Shown one piece after another: positions 33,236 to 42,320 of a stretch of DNA of 64,000 bases (position 1 is the stretch's first letter; every line of letters begins with the position of its first letter). Location of the stretch: assembly GCA_045649825.1 (NCBI GenBank), contig JAZRQO010000017.1, positions 62,001 to 126,000 on the forward strand. Direction: 5' to 3'. Under the pieces are notes generated by a model, which was not told the origin of the DNA, searched no databases, and was given only the letters and a program-made list of their open reading frames with translations. The DNA comes from RGIG9115 sp045649825. GTDB taxonomy: Bacteria > Bacillota > Clostridia > UBA1381. The translations under genes and the position numbers were made by a program.

Positions 33236-35610
33236 TGAATTTTAAAGATTTACTTGGCAAAAAAATACTTATAGCCGACGGTGCAATGGGAACACTGCTT
33301 CAGGCTGCAGGGTTGCCTGAGGGCTCCCCGCCTGACTTGTGGGCGGTTGAAAACCCCGAAACAGTAAAAGGTGTGCACTTGTCTTATATCAAGTCAGGTT
33401 GTAATATAATAACCACCGATACGTTCGGAGCAAACTCATTGAAGCTTACGCCTTTTGGAAAGACGGTTGAAGAAGTTGTCACGAGTGCAGTTTCTGTTGC
33501 ACTTTCTGCTAAATCAGAATCAAGAAGAGAGGACGTTTTTGTCGCACTGGATATCGGTCCTACAGGGAAGCTTTTAAAGCCGATGGGTGATCTGGATTTT
33601 GAGGATGCGATTGAGTTGTTTGCCGAGATTGTAAGAGCAGGAGCAAAAGCCGGAGCTGATGTTGTCATAATCGAAACTATGAGTGACGCTTATGAACTTA
33701 AAGCTGCTGTTCTTGCTGCAAAAGAAAACTGCAATCTGCCAATTTTGTGTACAGTTGTTTTTGATGAAAAAGGAAAGCTTCTAACGGGAGCAGATGTTGA
33801 AACGGTTATTGCGCTTCTTGAATCACTTGGTGTTGATGCGGTAGGAATGAACTGCGGCATGGGTCCTTCGGGAATGTTACCTCTTGTTAAGAGAATAAGT
33901 GAAGTTTCTTCTCTTCCTGTTATTGTAAATCCTAATGCGGGACTTCCCAAAACCTGTGGTGGTAAAACTTATTTTGACGTAACTCCCGATGTTTTTGCTG
34001 AGGCGATGAAGCCTGTTGCGGAATATGCAGCAATCATGGGTGGTTGCTGCGGCACAACACCTGAACATATAGCGGCTCTTGCTGATGTTCTAAAGGGAAT
34101 GGAAATAACACCTGTTACTTCCAAAAATCACACTTTTGTAACTTCGTACGCGACTTGCGTTGATATTGGTGCTGCTCCTGTTATAATCGGTGAGCGTATC
34201 AATCCAACCGGAAAAAAACTTTTTAAACAGGCACTCCGAGAAGGTGATAGAGATTATATTCTTCGCGAAGGCGTGAAACAGGAAGATGCGGGAGCGCATA
34301 TACTCGATGTTAATGTAGGACTTCCCGAAATTGATGAAGCAGCCGTACTTAAGGATGCGGTTTTATCTCTTCAGAAGGTTACGAGCTTGCCGCTTCAGAT
34401 TGATACATCTGATGTGATAGCTATGGAAGGAGCTATGAGAATATATAACGGAAAACCTCTTATTAATTCTGTTAACGGTAAGCAGGAAAGTCTTGATACT
34501 GTTCTTCCGCTTGTTAAAAAATACGGCGGTGCTGTTGTTGGGCTGACACTTGATGAAAACGGAATTCCTGAAACGGCAGAGGGAAGACTTGAAATAGCCG
34601 AAAAAATTGTTATGGCTGCTGAAAAGCTTGGCATAAAGCGTAAAGATATACTGATTGATGCACTCACACTACCGGTAAGTGCAGACTGCAACGCTGCAAA
34701 GACAACTCTTGATGCTCTTGAGCTTATAAGCTCAAGACTTGGTGTAAAAACAGTTCTCGGCGTGTCCAATGTTTCTTTCGGCTTGCCCGACAGAGGAACG
34801 GTTAATGGAGCATTTTACACGCTTGCTATGGAGAGAGGTTTAAGTGCAGGTATAATTAATCCTTGCTCCGACGCCATGATGAAAGCCTATGATGCTTTCT
34901 GCGCATTAAAGGGATTTGATGAAAACTGTGAACGGTATATTTCACGTCATACGGGTGAGATAAAAACTGTTTCAGATAATAAAGAAACAGATATTACTCT
35001 TTACGATGCAGTTATTAAAGGATTTTCGGATAAAGCGTCAGTTATTGCAGATAATGAAGCAAAAAAAAATGACGTGCTTGAAATTATAAATTCTCAATTA
35101 GTTCCTGCACTTGACTTTGTAGGTGCGGGTTTTGAAGAGGGAAGAGTTTTTCTGCCTCAGCTTCTTATGAGTGCGGAGGCGGCAAAATCTGCTTTTGAAG
35201 CACTAAAACCATTTCTTAAATCAGAAGAGAACGCAAATGAAGGCCCTGTAATAGTTCTTGCAACGGTTAAAGGTGATATTCACGATATCGGTAAGAACAT
35301 TGTTAAAGTTTTGCTTGAAAATTACAGATTTAAAGTTGTTGATTTAGGTAAAGATGTTCCTGCTGAGGCAATTGTGGAGGCGGTAAAACGCGAAAATGCA
35401 AAGCTTGTTGGTCTTAGTGCTCTTATGACTACCACTGTACCTGCAATGGAAGAAACTATCAGGCTTCTCAACAAAGATTGTGATGATGTTAAAGTTGTTG
35501 TGGGCGGAGCTGTTATGACCGAAGAATATGCTAAAATGATAAAGGCTGATTTTTACGGAAAAGACGCTATGGAAGTGGTAAGAATAGCTCAAAAATACTT
35601 TAATTGTTAA
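33235..35610 (+). CDS. metH: Methionine synthase, cobalamin-dependent, without reactivation domain
   Basis: Transfers a methyl group from methyltetrahydrofolate through cobalamin to homocysteine. Order over 791 residues: homocysteine-binding barrel (about 1-290; ADGAMGTLLQ near 15, zinc cysteines in GMNCGMG and MGGCCGTTPEH), pterin-binding barrel (about 310-570; GERINPTGKKLFK), cobalamin cap (about 580-670) and Rossmann cobalamin domain with DIHDIGKNIV supplying the lower-ligand His. The C-terminal SAM-binding activation domain of enteric MetH is missing, as is usual in anaerobic Firmicutes. The ATG at 33235 overlaps the addA stop by one base. It is followed by a strong terminator. Confidence 0.93.
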   Translation: MNFKDLLGKKILIADGAMGTLLQAAGLPEGSPPDLWAVENPETVKGVHLSYIKSGCNIITTDTFGANSLKLTPFGKTVEEVVTSAVSVALSAKSESRREDVFVALDIGPTGKLLKPMGDLDFEDAIELFAEIVRAGAKAGADVVIIETMSDAYELKAAVLAAKENCNLPILCTVVFDEKGKLLTGADVETVIALLESLGVDAVGMNCGMGPSGMLPLVKRISEVSSLPVIVNPNAGLPKTCGGKTYFDVTPDVFAEAMKPVAEYAAIMGGCCGTTPEHIAALADVLKGMEITPVTSKNHTFVTSYATCVDIGAAPVIIGERINPTGKKLFKQALREGDRDYILREGVKQEDAGAHILDVNVGLPEIDEAAVLKDAVLSLQKVTSLPLQIDTSDVIAMEGAMRIYNGKPLINSVNGKQESLDTVLPLVKKYGGAVVGLTLDENGIPETAEGRLEIAEKIVMAAEKLGIKRKDILIDALTLPVSADCNAAKTTLDALELISSRLGVKTVLGVSNVSFGLPDRGTVNGAFYTLAMERGLSAGIINPCSDAMMKAYDAFCALKGFDENCERYISRHTGEIKTVSDNKETDITLYDAVIKGFSDKASVIADNEAKKNDVLEIINSQLVPALDFVGAGFEEGRVFLPQLLMSAEAAKSAFEALKPFLKSEENANEGPVIVLATVKGDIHDIGKNIVKVLLENYRFKVVDLGKDVPAEAIVEAVKRENAKLVGLSALMTTTVPAMEETIRLLNKDCDDVKVVVGGAVMTEEYAKMIKADFYGKDAMEVVRIAQKYFNC

Positions 35611-35676
35611 ATGTTTGAAAATGAACAATGTCTAAAATCATAAATGTCTTTTGCGGAGTTTTATAAAATTTTCTAA

Positions 35677-35707
35677 AAAACCGCACAGTTGTGCGGTTTT
35701 TTCTTTT
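35677..35707 (+). terminator. Strong terminator of metH
   Basis: AAAACCGCAC and GTGCGGTTTT form a 10-bp stem with an AGTT loop, followed by TTCTTTT. Confidence 0.92.
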
Positions 35708-35739
35708 ATATTAAAAAATAAAGACATAAAAAAATTCAC

Positions 35740-35768
35740 TTGATTTAAAAGAAATTTTGTTGTAGAAT
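35740..35768 (+). promoter_or_regulatory. glmS promoter
   Basis: TTGATT (35740-35745), 17 bases, TAGAAT (35763-35768). Start near 35775 leaves a leader of about 55 bases, too short to hold a glmS ribozyme. Confidence 0.7.
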
Positions 35769-35829
35769 ATAAAAGTGTGATTTTGTGCATAAACTAAATT
35801 TATACATTTATTTAAGAAAGGGAAATTTT

Positions 35830-37656
35830 ATGTGTGGTATAATTGGATATGTGGGAAATAAAAAGGCAGCTCCCGTTCTTCTTGACGGGCTTTCTAAGCT
35901 TGAATACAGAGGATACGATTCGGCAGGTATAGCTGTATTTTCTGAGGGGAGAATTGATGTTAAAAAATCAAGAGGAAGACTTGCTGTTTTATCTGAACTT
36001 ACAAATGGCGGAGAAGCTGTTGAAGGTACAGTTGGTATCGGTCATACAAGATGGGCAACTCACGGCGAGCCTTCAGATGTGAATTCCCACCCTCATCTTT
36101 CGTCTTCAGGAAGATTTGCTGTTGTTCATAACGGTATTATTGAAAACTATATTCCCTTAAAAAACAAGCTTATGTCTAAAGGTGTTAAGTTCTTGTCAGA
36201 AACAGACACCGAGGTTGTAGCCCATTTGTTTGAGTATTACTACAACGGTGATTCAGTAGAAACCCTTATTAAAGTTATAGAAAGGGTAGAAGGCTCATAT
36301 GCTCTTGGAATACTCTCTCTTGACAAACCCGACGAATTTATAGCAGTTCGTAAGGCAAGTCCTATGATTGTAGGTCTTAGCGAGGGTGAAAACTTTGTTG
36401 CTTCAGACGTTACTGCGATTTTAAACCATACAAGAAATATATATTACCTTGAAGATAATGAAATTGTCGTTCTTAAAAAGGACAGCGTTAAGGTTTACAA
36501 CACAGATAAAGAAGAAGTAGTAAAAGAACCTTTTGTTGTTAATTGGGATGTATCTGCCGCAGAAAAGGGTGGATACGAGCATTTTATGATGAAGGAAATT
36601 GAGGAACAACCCAAAGTTCTTGCAGAAACAATCAATCCCCGTATTAAAGATGGTGAAATAGTACTTGATTCGCTTTCTCTTACAGCTGAAGATATAAAGA
36701 AAATTAATAAAATTCACATTATTGCCTGCGGTACTGCATATCACGTGGGTATGGTAGGAAAGTACATTATAGAAAAGCTTTGCAGAATTCCTGTTGAAGC
36801 ATGCATAGCTTCTGAATTCAGATATTGTGACCCTATCATCTCTGAAAATGACCTTGCCATTATTATAAGTCAGTCAGGAGAAACTGCGGATACTCTTGCA
36901 GCTCTTAAAGAAGCTAAAGCTAAAGGTGCGCGCACTATTGGTATTGTTAACGTGGTGGGAAGTGCTATTGCAAATGCAGCAGATGATGTTCTCTATACAT
37001 GGGCAGGACCTGAAATTGCTGTTGCTTCCACAAAAGCATATTCAACCCAGCTTTCTGTTATGTATCTTTTGGCTGTTTATATGGCTAAAAAGCTTGAGAA
37101 GATAACGGACAGCGAATATAACAAGTATGTAGAGGAAATTAAAAAGCTTCCTGATTACGTTACTGAAATTCTTAAAAACAAAGAACAGATGCAGTATCTT
37201 GCTTCTCAGTTCTATAATTGTCATTCCATATTCTTTATCGGAAGAAATCTTGACTATGCAGTAAGCCTTGAGGGCTCACTCAAGTTAAAAGAAATATCAT
37301 ACATTCATTCCGAAGCTTATGCAGCAGGCGAATTGAAGCACGGAACCATATCTCTTATCGAGGAGGGAACTTTGGTTGTTGCGCTTGCAACAGGCAGTGA
37401 TTTGTTTGATAAAACCGTCAGCAACATTAAAGAGGTTAAAGCAAGAGGTGCTGCGGTTCTCGGACTTACTAAGGAATGTGAGGAACATAAAAATGATGTG
37501 GGTGACTATGTGGTAGAGCTTCCTGTAACTTCGGAAATATTCATGCCGTCACTTGCAGTTATCCCTCTTCAGCTTTTTGCATACTACGTTGCATCGCTTA
37601 AGGGCTGTGATATTGATAAACCGAGAAATCTTGCAAAATCTGTTACAGTAGAGTAA
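35830..37656 (+). CDS. glmS: Glutamine--fructose-6-phosphate aminotransferase (isomerising)
   Basis: First step of UDP-GlcNAc synthesis: glutamine plus fructose-6-phosphate gives glucosamine-6-phosphate. The ATG at 35830 is chosen so that Cys2 of MCGIIGYVG becomes the N-terminal nucleophile after Met removal; AAGAAAGGG lies before it. The N-terminal glutaminase carries GHTRWATHGEP near 70-80 and the C-terminal half has two SIS domains (ISQSGETADTLAAL near 350, and PGEL-type AAGELKHGTISLIE near 490-505). 608 residues, normal. It ends PRNLAKSVTVE, the conserved tail. It is separately transcribed. Confidence 0.97.
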   Translation: MCGIIGYVGNKKAAPVLLDGLSKLEYRGYDSAGIAVFSEGRIDVKKSRGRLAVLSELTNGGEAVEGTVGIGHTRWATHGEPSDVNSHPHLSSSGRFAVVHNGIIENYIPLKNKLMSKGVKFLSETDTEVVAHLFEYYYNGDSVETLIKVIERVEGSYALGILSLDKPDEFIAVRKASPMIVGLSEGENFVASDVTAILNHTRNIYYLEDNEIVVLKKDSVKVYNTDKEEVVKEPFVVNWDVSAAEKGGYEHFMMKEIEEQPKVLAETINPRIKDGEIVLDSLSLTAEDIKKINKIHIIACGTAYHVGMVGKYIIEKLCRIPVEACIASEFRYCDPIISENDLAIIISQSGETADTLAALKEAKAKGARTIGIVNVVGSAIANAADDVLYTWAGPEIAVASTKAYSTQLSVMYLLAVYMAKKLEKITDSEYNKYVEEIKKLPDYVTEILKNKEQMQYLASQFYNCHSIFFIGRNLDYAVSLEGSLKLKEISYIHSEAYAAGELKHGTISLIEEGTLVVALATGSDLFDKTVSNIKEVKARGAAVLGLTKECEEHKNDVGDYVVELPVTSEIFMPSLAVIPLQLFAYYVASLKGCDIDKPRNLAKSVTVE

Positions 37657-37657
37657 A

Positions 37658-37689
37658 TTAAAGGCTGTTGCTTAAGCAACAGCCTTTAA
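37658..37689. terminator. Bidirectional terminator between glmS and TIGR04086 gene
   Basis: A perfect 32-base palindrome: TTAAAGGCTGTTGC, TTAA, GCAACAGCCTTTAA. It lies between convergent genes; the tails are AT-rich rather than pure T-runs. Confidence 0.8.
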
Positions 37690-38040
37690 TTATATATTAA
37701 TCCCGATTATTGCTCCAAGTGTTCCGCATAGCATACAAATAAGTGCATAGGCATAGAAGCTTCCGTTTGTGGGTATATGACCTGAAGCTGCAGATACTGC
37801 AGTGAGCATAAAAATAACTGTTACAAAGGCACTGCCAATTCCGCGTAAAAACTTATCTTGCGTTGCCGATTTTGTTACGGGGAGTACGCCTGCAAAGATG
37901 CAAATGCCTGAAATGGTCCATAAAATCCCTTTTAAAACATAGCGCGGTATGTGAAGCTTCATATTAATAAATGCAGTTATACTTATTATAATAAACATAA
38001 GAATTAAAGAAAACAATGAACCCTTAAGTACGCCTTTCAT
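37690..38040 (-). CDS. TIGR04086 family membrane protein
   Basis: A 116-residue integral membrane protein with four hydrophobic segments (about 6-26, 38-58, 70-90 and 94-114), matching the TIGR04086 family of Firmicutes, function unknown. The ATG at 38040 follows AAAGGAGG (minus strand, 38055-38048) at good spacing; a longer frame from 38079 would put this ribosome binding site inside the gene. It is convergent with glmS. The family is best known in spore formers. Confidence 0.82.
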   Translation of the reverse strand: MKGVLKGSLFSLILMFIIISITAFINMKLHIPRYVLKGILWTISGICIFAGVLPVTKSATQDKFLRGIGSAFVTVIFMLTAVSAASGHIPTNGSFYAYALICMLCGTLGAIIGINI

Positions 38041-38205
38041 ATAAAAACCTCCTTTGCTTTGTAAAATTATATGGTACATTGGCTGAAATATGCTTAATTC
38101 ACGAAAATGCGTGGTAATTTGGATTAAATAACAGTAAACACTTATGTGAATTTTAGAAACTTGTAAAAATTTTTTTATAAAGAAAGATAAATTTTAATAT
38201 ATGGT

Positions 38206-38260
38206 TTGACAAATCATATTATTTGGGGTATAATATGATAGAATACCTTTGTTGTATCAT
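38206..38260 (+). promoter_or_regulatory. Consensus promoter of the secreted-protein gene with start-proximal hairpin
   Basis: Perfect TTGACA (38206-38211), 17 bases, TATAAT (38229-38234); start near 38241. ATGATA (38235-38240) and TATCAT (38255-38260) form a small inverted repeat spanning the start site. The rest of the 270-base gap is AT-rich without other recognisable features. Confidence 0.82.
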
Positions 38261-38313
38261 AAAACCTAAGATTTTATTTAAAATACAAATGCATTACGGA
38301 AAGGGAATTTACT

Positions 38314-39273
38314 ATGAAAAAAATAATTGCTTTAATCGGAGCTGCTACTATATTTTTTACAAGCACAACTTATGCTGCAGAAACATGGAAAGGGCTGTTT
38401 ACAACAAGGCTTATGAAGCTTATGTCGTCCCATCCTACATATACTGATGTGGTACTTACCGACCTTGATAAAAATGGAATACCTGAGGCATTTCTCCTTA
38501 AAAAGGGAATGAGTGGTGAAATTCATACAGGCATTACGTTTAAAGACAGTGCGATTGTAAATATTGAGGTTCCTAAAAATGTAACAGGTGCCTGCCTTGA
38601 AGATATTACTGTGTATGATGCATACGGAACGAACGTGTATGTAGGTAAGGAAATCGGACGTTATACATCAGAAATTCTTTATTTTGAGCTGAAGCTTGAA
38701 GATAACCGTCTTACATGTAAAAGTGTAGAGAAAAATGATTACTGCAATTATTCTGCACTTCCATATAAGGATGTGTACGGTGATGATTTCTATGACGGAA
38801 ATTTCCCCGATAGAGCAAAAATTGAAGCTTTTATGGAAACCTATGATATGCCTACACACATTAATGTAAAAGAAGCAACTGCAAATGTGGCTGTTAACGG
38901 AAATGTAGTTGACCTTGCAGGTGTTATGGTTTCGGAAAATAATTATTATAAAATCCGTGATGTTGCTATGGTGCTTGCAACAGGTATCAACCGCTTTAAT
39001 GTAAGCTGGGATGAGGACAAGGGTGCAATCAGTATAAGCACAGGCCGAAAGTATGTAGCAGTAGGCGGCGAACTTTCAGGAACTGACGAGCTTTCTTCAG
39101 CAGAAGTTAATTTCAACGAAGTGCGCCTTATAGTTGATGGTGATGAACAAACTCTTGAAGCGTACAATATCAATGGAAATAACTATTTTAAAATCAGAGA
39201 TCTTGCAGATATAATAGGCTTTGGTGTGAGCTGGGACGCTTCTTCCGGAACTGTTAATATCCGCAACAACTAA
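38314..39273 (+). CDS. Secreted protein with duplicated copper-amine-oxidase-N-like stalk domain
   Basis: 319 residues. An N-terminal signal peptide is clear (KKIIALIGAATIFFTSTTYA, cleavage after residue 21). DVVLTDLDKNGIPEAF (about 45-60) is a calcium-loop-like segment typical of VCBS/FG-GAP-like or dockerin-like repeats. The last 125 residues form a Cu-amine-oxidase N-terminal-like domain with two matching units: NNYYKIRDVAMVLATG then VSWDEDKGAISI, and NNYFKIRDLADIIGFG then VSWDASSGTVNI. This domain commonly anchors or presents Clostridial surface proteins. The middle (60-190) is unrecognised. Strong own promoter; the M50 protease gene follows after 18 bases. Confidence 0.83.
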   Translation: MKKIIALIGAATIFFTSTTYAAETWKGLFTTRLMKLMSSHPTYTDVVLTDLDKNGIPEAFLLKKGMSGEIHTGITFKDSAIVNIEVPKNVTGACLEDITVYDAYGTNVYVGKEIGRYTSEILYFELKLEDNRLTCKSVEKNDYCNYSALPYKDVYGDDFYDGNFPDRAKIEAFMETYDMPTHINVKEATANVAVNGNVVDLAGVMVSENNYYKIRDVAMVLATGINRFNVSWDEDKGAISISTGRKYVAVGGELSGTDELSSAEVNFNEVRLIVDGDEQTLEAYNINGNNYFKIRDLADIIGFGVSWDASSGTVNIRNN

Positions 39274-39291
39274 ACTGAAAGGTGATAGTAT

Positions 39292-39942
39292 ATGTTTAAT
39301 ATAAACACTATTTTACTTAGTGTTCCTGCAACACTTATAGCCTTATCTGTTCATGAGTTTGCTCATGGGTATGTGTCGTACAAACTGGGAGACCCCACAC
39401 CTCGGTATCAGGGAAGGCTTACACTTAATCCTATGGCCCATCTTGACCTTATGGGCACGTTGCTTATGATACTTACAGGATTTGGTTGGGCTAAGCCTGT
39501 TCAGATAAATCCTATGTATTATAAAGACAGAACAAAGGGTATGGCTATAACTGCAGCGGCAGGACCTCTCTCTAATTTCATTTTGGCATTTATCGGACTT
39601 CTTATCGGCAGTGTTAGTGCAATAGCGGCTCACAAGTTGGGTGCTTCTTACAATGTAATCAGCAATATTATGGTGTTTACGCAATTTTTTGCATATAGAA
39701 ACCTTTGCTTTATGGTATTTAATCTGATACCGTTTCCGCCTCTTGACGGATTTAAAATATTCGGTATGTTTATGCCGAGAAACACATACTACAAAATACT
39801 TCAATATGAACACTATATTATGTATATACTTATGTTTTTAAGTATTGCAGGAGTATTTTCATCCGTAATCGGAACGGCAGTTAATCTCCTGTTTGGATTT
39901 TTGTTTGATTCAGTTATGAATATAGTGAGCTTATTTGCTTAA
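39292..39942 (+). CDS. Site-2 protease-family membrane metallopeptidase (M50)
   Basis: 216-residue polytopic protein. The zinc motif SVHEFAHGY (HExxH, about 19-27) sits in the first helices and the third ligand in NLIPFPPLDGFKIFG (NPxPPLDG-type, about 143-157). Four to five membrane segments. It is the short YwhC-like branch without a PDZ domain, so it differs from RseP. Its substrates are unknown; the scpA-scpB pair follows, an arrangement seen in many Clostridia. AAAGGTGA is the ribosome binding site. Confidence 0.9.
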   Translation: MFNINTILLSVPATLIALSVHEFAHGYVSYKLGDPTPRYQGRLTLNPMAHLDLMGTLLMILTGFGWAKPVQINPMYYKDRTKGMAITAAAGPLSNFILAFIGLLIGSVSAIAAHKLGASYNVISNIMVFTQFFAYRNLCFMVFNLIPFPPLDGFKIFGMFMPRNTYYKILQYEHYIMYILMFLSIAGVFSSVIGTAVNLLFGFLFDSVMNIVSLFA

Positions 39943-39966
39943 AATATTTCCGAAAGGATAAATAAA

Positions 39967-40692
39967 ATGGGAACAGTATCATACAGGCTGGATAGCTTTG
40001 AAGGCCCCCTTGACCTTTTGCTTACGCTTATTCAGAAAAATAAAGTCAGTATATATGATATACCGATTCTTGAAATCACCGATCAGTATCTTGAAGTAAT
40101 TAACAGTCAGGAGAATACAGACCTTGATTATACAGGTGAATTTCTTGTTATGGCTTCTCAGCTTCTTTATATCAAATCAAAAATGCTCTTGCCCAAGCCT
40201 GAGCTTGAAGAGGAAGAAGACCCGAGAGAAGACCTTGCAATGCGTCTTTTGCTTTATAAGAAGTATAAGGAAGCTTCGCTTGAACTGCGTAAAAACGAGT
40301 TTGCAACAAAAAATATGATTTTCCGCGAAAGCGAAAAAATTGATTTTCCATTGCCTGCATATAACAGGCATCACGAGCTTGACGAGCTTATGGAAGCTTT
40401 TGATATGATTATGTCACGTCGTGAACGGAGGAAAGCACCTGATAAGGCGGCTTTTACGGGAATTGTGGGCAGGGAAAAGGTGTCTGTTGACGATATGGTA
40501 GAAAAAATCTGTAACAGGCTACATGGCAGACGTCACGTTACTTTCTCTTCTTTGTTTGCCGGTAATATTTCAAAACCCGAAATGGTTGCTACATTCCTTG
40601 CAATTCTTGAGATGATAAGGCTTTCTAAAATATATGCATCAAATGATAAAGAAACAAACGAACTTATAATAGTTAAAGGCAAGGTTGCCTGA
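39967..40692 (+). CDS. scpA: Segregation and condensation protein A
   Basis: Kleisin subunit of the SMC-ScpAB condensin that organises and separates chromosomes. SYRLDSFEGPLDLLLTLIQ opens the N-terminal SMC-neck-binding helix bundle, followed by SIYDIPILEITDQYL; the C-terminal winged helix (HVTFSSLFAG, then FLAILEMIRLSKI) binds the SMC head. 241 residues, normal. GAAAGGA precedes the ATG. scpB begins 13 bases after the stop. Confidence 0.95.
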   Translation: MGTVSYRLDSFEGPLDLLLTLIQKNKVSIYDIPILEITDQYLEVINSQENTDLDYTGEFLVMASQLLYIKSKMLLPKPELEEEEDPREDLAMRLLLYKKYKEASLELRKNEFATKNMIFRESEKIDFPLPAYNRHHELDELMEAFDMIMSRRERRKAPDKAAFTGIVGREKVSVDDMVEKICNRLHGRRHVTFSSLFAGNISKPEMVATFLAILEMIRLSKIYASNDKETNELIIVKGKVA

Positions 40693-40705
40693 TTTGGAGG
40701 AACTA

Positions 40706-41290
40706 ATGGATAATTTTAAATATGCAGTAGAGGGTATACTCTTTGCTGCAGGTGAACCTGTTAAGTGTGCACAGCTTGCAATAGCACTTGATTGTGACAC
40801 AAAAAAAGTCGAAGCTGCTGTTCGTGAACTTAAAGATGAATATAACGATAATCATAGAGGCTTTACCATAATAGATATAGATGATGGATATCAGATTTGT
40901 TCACGTCCTGAATATTATTCGTATATACAGGTAATTCTTGGTGAACAAAGGCGTCAGGCTTTATCTAATGCCGCAATGGAAACTCTGGCAATTGTGGCGT
41001 ATAAGCAGCCGATTACAAAAAGCGGTATAGAATACATAAGGGGAATTAATTCTGATGGTGCTGTTAACCGGCTTGTGGAGAGAGGTCTTGTTGAAGAAAG
41101 GGGCAGACTTAACGCTCCCGGAAGACCTATTCTTTACGGAACAACAGTTGATTTTCTTCGCTGTTTCGGGCTTAATAATTTGTCTGAGCTTCCCTATGTT
41201 GACCTTACGCAAATTGCGGCAGATGTTGATGAGGTGGAAGGGCAGATAAGTATTGAAGAAGTCACCGACGATTCCGCTTCTCAGGAGTAA
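40706..41290 (+). CDS. scpB: Segregation and condensation protein B
   Basis: Dimeric winged-helix partner of ScpA in the condensin complex. From the ATG at 40706, preceded by GGAGG (40696-40700), the 194-residue protein reads AVEGILFAAGEPV, with ALSNAAMETLAIVAYKQPIT and RGLVEERGRLNAPGRPILYG as strong family segments. An acidic tail (VDEVEGQISIEE) ends it. It forms an operon with scpA. Confidence 0.95.
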   Translation: MDNFKYAVEGILFAAGEPVKCAQLAIALDCDTKKVEAAVRELKDEYNDNHRGFTIIDIDDGYQICSRPEYYSYIQVILGEQRRQALSNAAMETLAIVAYKQPITKSGIEYIRGINSDGAVNRLVERGLVEERGRLNAPGRPILYGTTVDFLRCFGLNNLSELPYVDLTQIAADVDEVEGQISIEEVTDDSASQE

Positions 41291-41317
41291 TACATATAGC
41301 TTTGAAAGGGATTTTGA

Positions 41318-41872
41318 ATGTATATACTTTTAGCCGTAGCAGCCTTAATATTCATATTGTTACTTGTACCTATTAAGGTGATAGCAGAAAAAAAAGACGG
41401 TTTTGATTTCTTTCTTAAAATTCTTTGGTTTAAAATTGAGATAAAAGATCGTCCGCGTAAGAAAAAGAAGAAAGTCGGCAATTCCAAACAACAGCAAAAG
41501 AAAAAGAAGAAATTTTCTTTTGCTGTTGTAAAAAAGGTTGCAGGACTGTCAGACGATATTAAAGATTTCGCACACTTTTTTTCAAAAAGATGTATTGTTG
41601 TAGACAATATCAGATTAAATCTTGCTTTCGGAACAGGTGACGCTGCACAAACAGGTATTGCTACAGGCATACTTAATACGGTTGCTTATGGGACGTTAGC
41701 CGTTATACATCAGAATGTACGTCTTAAAAAATGGTCTGTTGAAATTACACCTGATTTTCAGGAGGAAAAATTTGAATTTGAATTTTTATGCATAGGTACA
41801 ACACACCTGTTGCATATTATAGGTATAGGAATAAAAGGTCTGAAGCTTTATAAGAAGTTCAGAGCTGAATAA
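41318..41872 (+). CDS. DUF2953 family protein
   Basis: 184 residues. One N-terminal membrane helix (YILLAVAALIFILLLVPI), then a strongly basic linker (RPRKKKKKVG, KKKKKF) and a beta-rich domain with NIRLNLAFGTGDAAQTGIATG, the DUF2953 signature. Function unknown. In Clostridia members of this family commonly lie directly before ytfJ, as here (17 bases), which suggests a sporulation link. AAAGGGA is the ribosome binding site. Confidence 0.85.
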   Translation: MYILLAVAALIFILLLVPIKVIAEKKDGFDFFLKILWFKIEIKDRPRKKKKKVGNSKQQQKKKKKFSFAVVKKVAGLSDDIKDFAHFFSKRCIVVDNIRLNLAFGTGDAAQTGIATGILNTVAYGTLAVIHQNVRLKKWSVEITPDFQEEKFEFEFLCIGTTHLLHIIGIGIKGLKLYKKFRAE

Positions 41873-41889
41873 TATACGGAGGTAAAATT

Positions 41890-42309
41890 ATGGATCACGC
41901 TATTAAAGGATTACTTGATTCGGCAATGGGTAACATCAAGTCAATGGTTGATGTTGACACGGTTGTAGGAGATGCAGTGGACTGCGGAGGCGGAACTGTT
42001 ATTATCCCTATCTCTACAGTTTCTTTCGGATTTGGTGCAGGCGGAAGCGATTTTGCTCCTAAATCAGGCTCTAAGGTTTCTGAAAAATTATTTGGAGGCG
42101 GCTGCGGCGGTGGTGCGACTGTAAAGCCAACAGGTTTTCTTGTGGTTGCAAACGGAAATGTACGTTATCTTCCTGTATCGGGTAGTGTTTCTGCGCTTGA
42201 TAAGGTAGTTGACCTTATGCCTGGTATTGTTGATAAGCTCAATACTGCTATTTCAGACAGAAAAACCAAGAAAAAAGAAGAAAAAGAAAAGATAGAAATA
42301 ATCGACTAA
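41890..42309 (+). CDS. ytfJ: GerW/YtfJ family spore protein
   Basis: 139-residue protein of the YtfJ (GerW) family, involved in spore germination and expressed in the forespore in Bacillus. Visible signature: VVGDAVDCGGGTVIIPISTV, SFGFGAGGSDF, GGGCGGGATVKPTGFLVV and VVDLMPGIVDKL. The tail is very charged (KTKKKEEKEK). CGGAGG is a strong ribosome binding site. Together with the DUF2953 gene it is evidence that this organism descends from, or is, a spore former. Confidence 0.92.
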   Translation: MDHAIKGLLDSAMGNIKSMVDVDTVVGDAVDCGGGTVIIPISTVSFGFGAGGSDFAPKSGSKVSEKLFGGGCGGGATVKPTGFLVVANGNVRYLPVSGSVSALDKVVDLMPGIVDKLNTAISDRKTKKKEEKEKIEIID

Positions 42310-42320
42310 GGGGTTACTTT

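Noticed and set aside
35610..35830. glmS ribozyme
   Set aside because: No recognisable ribozyme core, and the predicted start site leaves too little leader.
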